A stretch of DNA of 64,000 nucleotides from Auanema rhodensis (taxonomy: Eukaryota > Nematoda > Chromadorea > Rhabditida > Rhabditidae): contig OZ059895.1 of assembly GCA_964057225.1 (NCBI GenBank), forward strand, positions 13,888,001 through 13,952,000, written 5' to 3'. A program made the position numbers and the translations under genes. Numbering within the stretch: the stretch's first letter is position 1; every line of letters begins with the position of its first letter. A model generated the notes under the pieces. It was not told the origin of the DNA, ran no database searches, and saw only the letters and a program-made list of their open reading frames with translations. Of the stretch, positions 59,512-64,000 are shown piece by piece.

Positions 59512-62500
59512 ATGTCTCTGTCTGCTAATATCCTCAGAAGAACTTCCAGTCTTCTTTCTAAGGTAAGCGATTGGGTATTATGATATGTTGTTAATATGGA
59601 GTCCTTAGGCTTCTGGAGTTCCAGCTTGCTCATCAGTTGGATTCTCCACTGGTGCCGATCAATCAGCCAACTTGAAGGAAGTTTTGGCTAAGAAGATTCC
59701 TGCTCACAATGCCAAGGTTAAGGAGTTCAGAGGAAAGCACGCTAGCACTGTTGTGCAACAAGTTAATGTTGACATGGTATGTAATTATTTTAGCTGAATA
59801 TCATAGATATGAAATATTCCATTTCAGATTTACGGAGGTATGAGATCCATGAAGGGTATGGTCACTGAAACCTCTGTCCTCGACCCCGAGGAGGGTATCC
59901 GTTTCAGAGGATATTCCATCCCTGAATGCCAGAAGCTTCTTCCTAAGGCTGCTGGAGGTGAAGAGCCTATCCCAGAAGGAATCTGGTGGCTCCTCTGTAC
60001 TGGAGATATTCCATCCGAGAAGCAGGTAATAACTTGTTAAGTCTGCTTTCATTCAAATATGTTTTATAGGTTGCTGCTATCACCAAGGAATGGAATGCTC
60101 GTGCTGATCTCCCAGCTCACGTCGCTAGAATGTTAGACAACTTCCCAGATAATCTCCATCCAATGGCTCAATTCGTTGCTGCTATTGCTGCTTTGAACAA
60201 TGAAAGCAAGTTCGCTGCTGCTTACGCACGTGGAGTACCAAAGTCCGCCTACTGGGAGTATGCTTATGAAGATTCCATGGATCTTCTCGCCAAGCTCCCA
60301 ACTGTTGCTGCCATGATCTACCGCAACTTATACCGCGATGGATCCGCTGTAGGAGTTATCGACCCCAAGAAGGATTGGTATGAACTAAAATGAATCTCTT
60401 AGGTTTTACATCTAATTTTAGGTCTGCTAACTTCTGTTCCATGCTCGGATATGATGACCCATTATTCGCTGAGCTCATGCGTTTGTACCTCGTTATCCAC
60501 TCTGACCATGAAGGAGGAAATGTTTCTGCCCACACATCTCACCTTGTAGGATCGGCTCTTTCTGATCCATATCTCTCATTCTCTGCTGCTATGGCAGGTC
60601 TTGCTGGTCCACTCCATGGACTTGCTAATCAAGAAGTAGTAATAGGTTGTATTTCGCCATAACATTAATTTTTCTAGGTCTTGGTATTCTTGAACAAGAT
60701 TGTCTCTGAAGTTGGATTCAACTACTCAGAAGAACAACTCAAGGAATGGGTCTGGAAGCATCTTAAGAGCGGCCAAGTCGTCCCTGGATACGGACACGCC
60801 GTTCTTCGTAAGACTGACCCACGTTACGAATGCCAGCGCGAGTTTGCTCTCAAGCACTTGCCAAAGGATGACTTATTCCGTCTTGTATCCACCCTTTACA
60901 AGGTTACTCCCGATATCCTTCTCGAGCAAGGAAAGGTATGTTCATTTGCTATTTTAATTTTTAATCGCATTATATCTAGGCCAAGAACCCATGGCCAAAT
61001 GTTGATGCTCACTCAGGAGTCCTTCTTCAATACTTCGGAATGACTGAAATGTCCTTCTACACCGTTCTCTTCGGAGTTTCTCGCGCTCTCGGATGTCTTT
61101 CTCAACTCATCTGGGCTCGTGGTATGGGACTTCCTCTTGAACGCCCCAAGTCTCACTCTACCGAAGGATTGATGAAGCTTGCTGCTGCTGCTAGCAAGAA
61201 CTAAACTCTATGCACTCGTTTTTTTTAGTTTTGATCCCCACATCTTAGAGATCATAGATATATTCTGAGAATGTAGATCATGATTACATTTCCCTTTCAT
61301 ATGTGAATTGCATTGTCATTGGGAATTTCTAATAAATATAATACTTACTAGTAAATATAGTTTCTGTTTATAAGAATTTCAACTGAAGGGTATATCGCAA
61401 CTTAATTGATATTACTTAAAACCAATTATGAAACATACCAATGCCATGGTTTTGGTTACGTAGTTTTTTCTTCGATGATCCAACTTTATTTTCATTGTAC
61501 TGTGTTCACCATTCTAAATTTGTTCGCAAAGAAGAAAACGTTTTACAAATTTCGAACCAATATGATAATAATAGAAGATGAACATGAAAGATTTTGAAGA
61601 TTGTTGAATAAATCCATGTACTAGCAAATTGCAAGAATTTCCAAGATATGATTTAATAAATTAAGTATTTTCCATTTTGCTATATTTGACTTTGAACTTT
61701 CAAAATCAAAGTATTGAAAAAATAAATATTATCGAAATAAAACAAACATGAAAAACGCGATGGTCATGTGTTCCACTTGGTTCTTGCGAATTAATCTCTT
61801 ACATGAAAAAAAAGCATTTTTAATTATCAAAATGGTCATTCATAGATGGGTGTGCTTTGGACTTAGCATTCTCTCCATTCTACAAATTGCCTTTTGATTG
61901 TTTATGTTGTCTTTATACCATAAATAAATAGCAATAATCTAGGAATGTCTTAGATTCAAGACTAAGAACTTAGTTCATGCCGTGTGACCAGCGGCGGTAC
62001 GTGGTCACCTTTTTTGTATTTTCATTTGAAGAGCAAAGGCTACAAATTTCAAAGATGCAACGCTCCAGATTCAAGATCTTCATTGTTAAGAAACTTATAT
62101 ATTGCGCGATGTGCGGAAGGTCAATCTGTAATCAAAGTCATTTTGTCTACGATCGTTTTAAGGGTTTATGCGCTCAGTTGTTCTATTCGTAAGGTTTTGG
62201 TTATATATGTGATAAATGGTTTTTTCAACATAAAATATAATTTTATATTTTTTTTTGTCATAAAATACATTCTTTAGAAGTATGACTTATGATGTGATTA
62301 AAGGTTTTCGCAAAATCATCATTAATAAATGAAGAGTCTTGGTAATTGATTCCTTTAATGATAATTGGGGGACTGGTCTGGAACAAATATTTATGTATTA
62401 CTTTTATCTCAAAATAATGCTTGCTTTGTACCTATTAGTTCAGATACTTATCTAATTTTTATGCTGAGTTACATTATCGTTTTTATGATTTGCTTTTACC

Positions 62501-62528
62501 TTTAGTTAACATTATTGTTTTTGTTACG
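59427..62528 (+). repeat. 3,102-base tandem duplication, first unit
   Basis: The sequence from 59427 recurs from 62529 to the window end with a constant offset of 3,102. Over the roughly 1,470 comparable bases I saw only two substitutions (59677 G to A; 60646 G to A), and introns are as conserved as exons. Confidence 0.95.
59512..61204 (+). CDS. cts-1: Mitochondrial citrate synthase, copy 1
   Basis: Exons 59512-59562, 59609-59776, 59828-60025, 60070-60377, 60422-60635, 60678-60935 and 60980-61204 give 473 residues, the usual eukaryotic length. The enzyme condenses oxaloacetate and acetyl-CoA to citrate in the TCA cycle. An Arg/Ser-rich mitochondrial presequence ([16 protein letters not shown]) precedes the core. 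The catalytic triad is present: His 271 (IHSDHEGGN), His 353 ([16 protein letters not shown]) and Asp 408 ([11 protein letters not shown]). The C-terminus lacks a peroxisomal signal, so it is the mitochondrial form. Codon use is GC-richer than its neighbours, as expected for a highly expressed gene. AATAAA at 61331 marks the likely 3' end. Confidence 0.97.
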
Positions 62529-62613
62529 TGTCGTATATATCGGAGTTATACATCATGTCTTGCTTGAAAAGTTTTGAATTGGATATTTTTTCCAGGTTTT
62601 GGGTTTCGCTATC
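61205..62613 (+). other. 3' UTR and spacer between citrate synthase copies
   Basis: Poly(A) signal at 61331, then AT-rich unique sequence with no coding support. A less AT-rich patch at 61,975-62,190 carries a perfect hairpin, GTGACCA (61984-61990) and TGGTCAC (62002-62008), followed by a T run. The last 85 bases are the start of the second duplicated unit. Confidence 0.5.
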
Positions 62614-64000
62614 ATGTCTCTGTCTGCTAATATCCTCAGAAGAACTTCCAGTCTTCTTTCTAAGGTAAGCGATTGGGTATTATGATATGTTGTTAATATG
62701 GAGTCCTTAGGCTTCTGGAGTTCCAGCTTGCTCATCAGTTGGATTCTCCACTGGTGCCGATCAATCAGCCAACTTGAAAGAAGTTTTGGCTAAGAAGATT
62801 CCTGCTCACAATGCCAAGGTTAAGGAGTTCAGAGGAAAGCACGCTAGCACTGTTGTGCAACAAGTTAATGTTGACATGGTATGTAATTATTTTAGCTGAA
62901 TATCATAGATATGAAATATTCCATTTCAGATTTACGGAGGTATGAGATCCATGAAGGGTATGGTCACTGAAACCTCTGTCCTCGACCCCGAGGAGGGTAT
63001 CCGTTTCAGAGGATATTCCATCCCTGAATGCCAGAAGCTTCTTCCTAAGGCTGCTGGAGGTGAAGAGCCTATCCCAGAAGGAATCTGGTGGCTCCTCTGT
63101 ACTGGAGATATTCCATCCGAGAAGCAGGTAATAACTTGTTAAGTCTGCTTTCATTCAAATATGTTTTATAGGTTGCTGCTATCACCAAGGAATGGAATGC
63201 TCGTGCTGATCTCCCAGCTCACGTCGCTAGAATGTTAGACAACTTCCCAGATAATCTCCATCCAATGGCTCAATTCGTTGCTGCTATTGCTGCTTTGAAC
63301 AATGAAAGCAAGTTCGCTGCTGCTTACGCACGTGGAGTACCAAAGTCCGCCTACTGGGAGTATGCTTATGAAGATTCCATGGATCTTCTCGCCAAGCTCC
63401 CAACTGTTGCTGCCATGATCTACCGCAACTTATACCGCGATGGATCCGCTGTAGGAGTTATCGACCCCAAGAAGGATTGGTATGAACTAAAATGAATCTC
63501 TTAGGTTTTACATCTAATTTTAGGTCTGCTAACTTCTGTTCCATGCTCGGATATGATGACCCATTATTCGCTGAGCTCATGCGTTTGTACCTCGTTATCC
63601 ACTCTGACCATGAAGGAGGAAATGTTTCTGCCCACACATCTCACCTTGTAGGATCGGCTCTTTCTGATCCATATCTCTCATTCTCTGCTGCTATGGCAGG
63701 TCTTGCTGGTCCACTCCATGGACTTGCTAATCAAGAAGTAGTAATAGATTGTATTTCGCCATAACATTAATTTTTCTAGGTCTTGGTATTCTTGAACAAG
63801 ATTGTCTCTGAAGTTGGATTCAACTACTCAGAAGAACAACTCAAGGAATGGGTCTGGAAGCATCTTAAGAGCGGCCAAGTCGTCCCTGGATACGGACACG
63901 CCGTTCTTCGTAAGACTGACCCACGTTACGAATGCCAGCGCGAGTTTGCTCTCAAGCACTTGCCAAAGGATGACTTATTCCGTCTTGTATCCACCCTTTA
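62529..64000 (+). repeat. Tandem duplication, second unit (cut by window end)
   Basis: Matches 59427-60898 base for base apart from two substitutions; continues beyond the window. Confidence 0.95.
62614..64000 (+). CDS. cts-1: Mitochondrial citrate synthase, copy 2 (3' end outside window)
   Basis: Exons 62614-62664, 62711-62878, 62930-63127, 63172-63479, 63524-63737 and 63780 onward reproduce copy 1 exactly in protein. The only coding change I see is a synonymous Lys codon (AAG to AAA, 62779). All splice sites, the upstream acceptor and the first two catalytic His codons are intact. The exon with the catalytic Asp lies beyond the window, so completeness cannot be judged. Confidence 0.95.

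Noticed and set aside
59451-60052. Minus-strand open frames opposite citrate synthase, repeated at 62553-63154
   Set aside because: Shadows of the coding strand exons, duplicated along with them.

Overview
The window comes from a nematode nuclear genome. Introns are short and AT-rich, with TTTCAG/TTTTAG acceptors. Several acceptors lie a few bases 5' of a start codon, as expected for spliced-leader trans-splicing, and genes sit in tight same-strand clusters. The gene content includes an Sra/Srab-type chemoreceptor, Kunitz/lustrin cysteine-rich secreted proteins and an RDE-4-like protein. Intergenic DNA is very AT-rich and full of (GA)n/(CT)n tracts. I cannot name the species. From memory, the likely C. 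elegans counterparts (tmie-1/oxi-1, ckr-2, the ZC84.1-type Kunitz genes, rde-4/cts-1) are mostly on chromosome III, so the window looks like a rearranged but linked chromosome-III (Nigon C) block.

Layout. 0-6.4 kb: the 3' part of an unidentified gene, a TMIE homologue (mechanotransduction) and a UBE3B/OXI-1 HECT ubiquitin ligase, the last two spaced like an operon. 6.7-7.9 kb: a broken retroelement gag fossil. 9.2-10.4 kb: a chemoreceptor. 11.0-16.7 kb, minus strand: a cholecystokinin-type neuropeptide receptor whose exons I assembled in frame (520 codons), with a 25-nt cassette microexon that would switch the C-terminus. 16.7-31.0 kb: a 14-kb gene desert with dozens of GA/CT microsatellites, a G-quadruplex-type block and one small GC-richer island. 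31.0-34.5 kb: an orphan seven-transmembrane receptor.

35.6-49.8 kb: two tandem paralogous secreted proteins of about 1,550-1,600 residues, each with EB modules, five Kunitz domains and many lustrin-type cysteine modules. 50.7-56.3 kb: a p140Cap/SRCIN1/Sickle-tail family scaffold with two alternative 5' ends. 56.6-57.2 kb, minus strand: a two-gene micro-operon of small membrane proteins. 57.8-59.3 kb: an RDE-4/TARBP2-type dsRNA-binding protein. 59.5-64.0 kb: mitochondrial citrate synthase, followed by a nearly identical tandem second copy cut by the window edge.

Nothing here is clearly an undescribed molecular system. The points most worth a second look are the near-identical citrate synthase duplication (recent event or assembly artefact), the frame-switching microexon, the paired loss of one disulfide in the first two Kunitz domains of both paralogues, and short words (a 17-mer, an ACGTGAAA element, a TAATTAGCAT element) recurring in introns and the desert.
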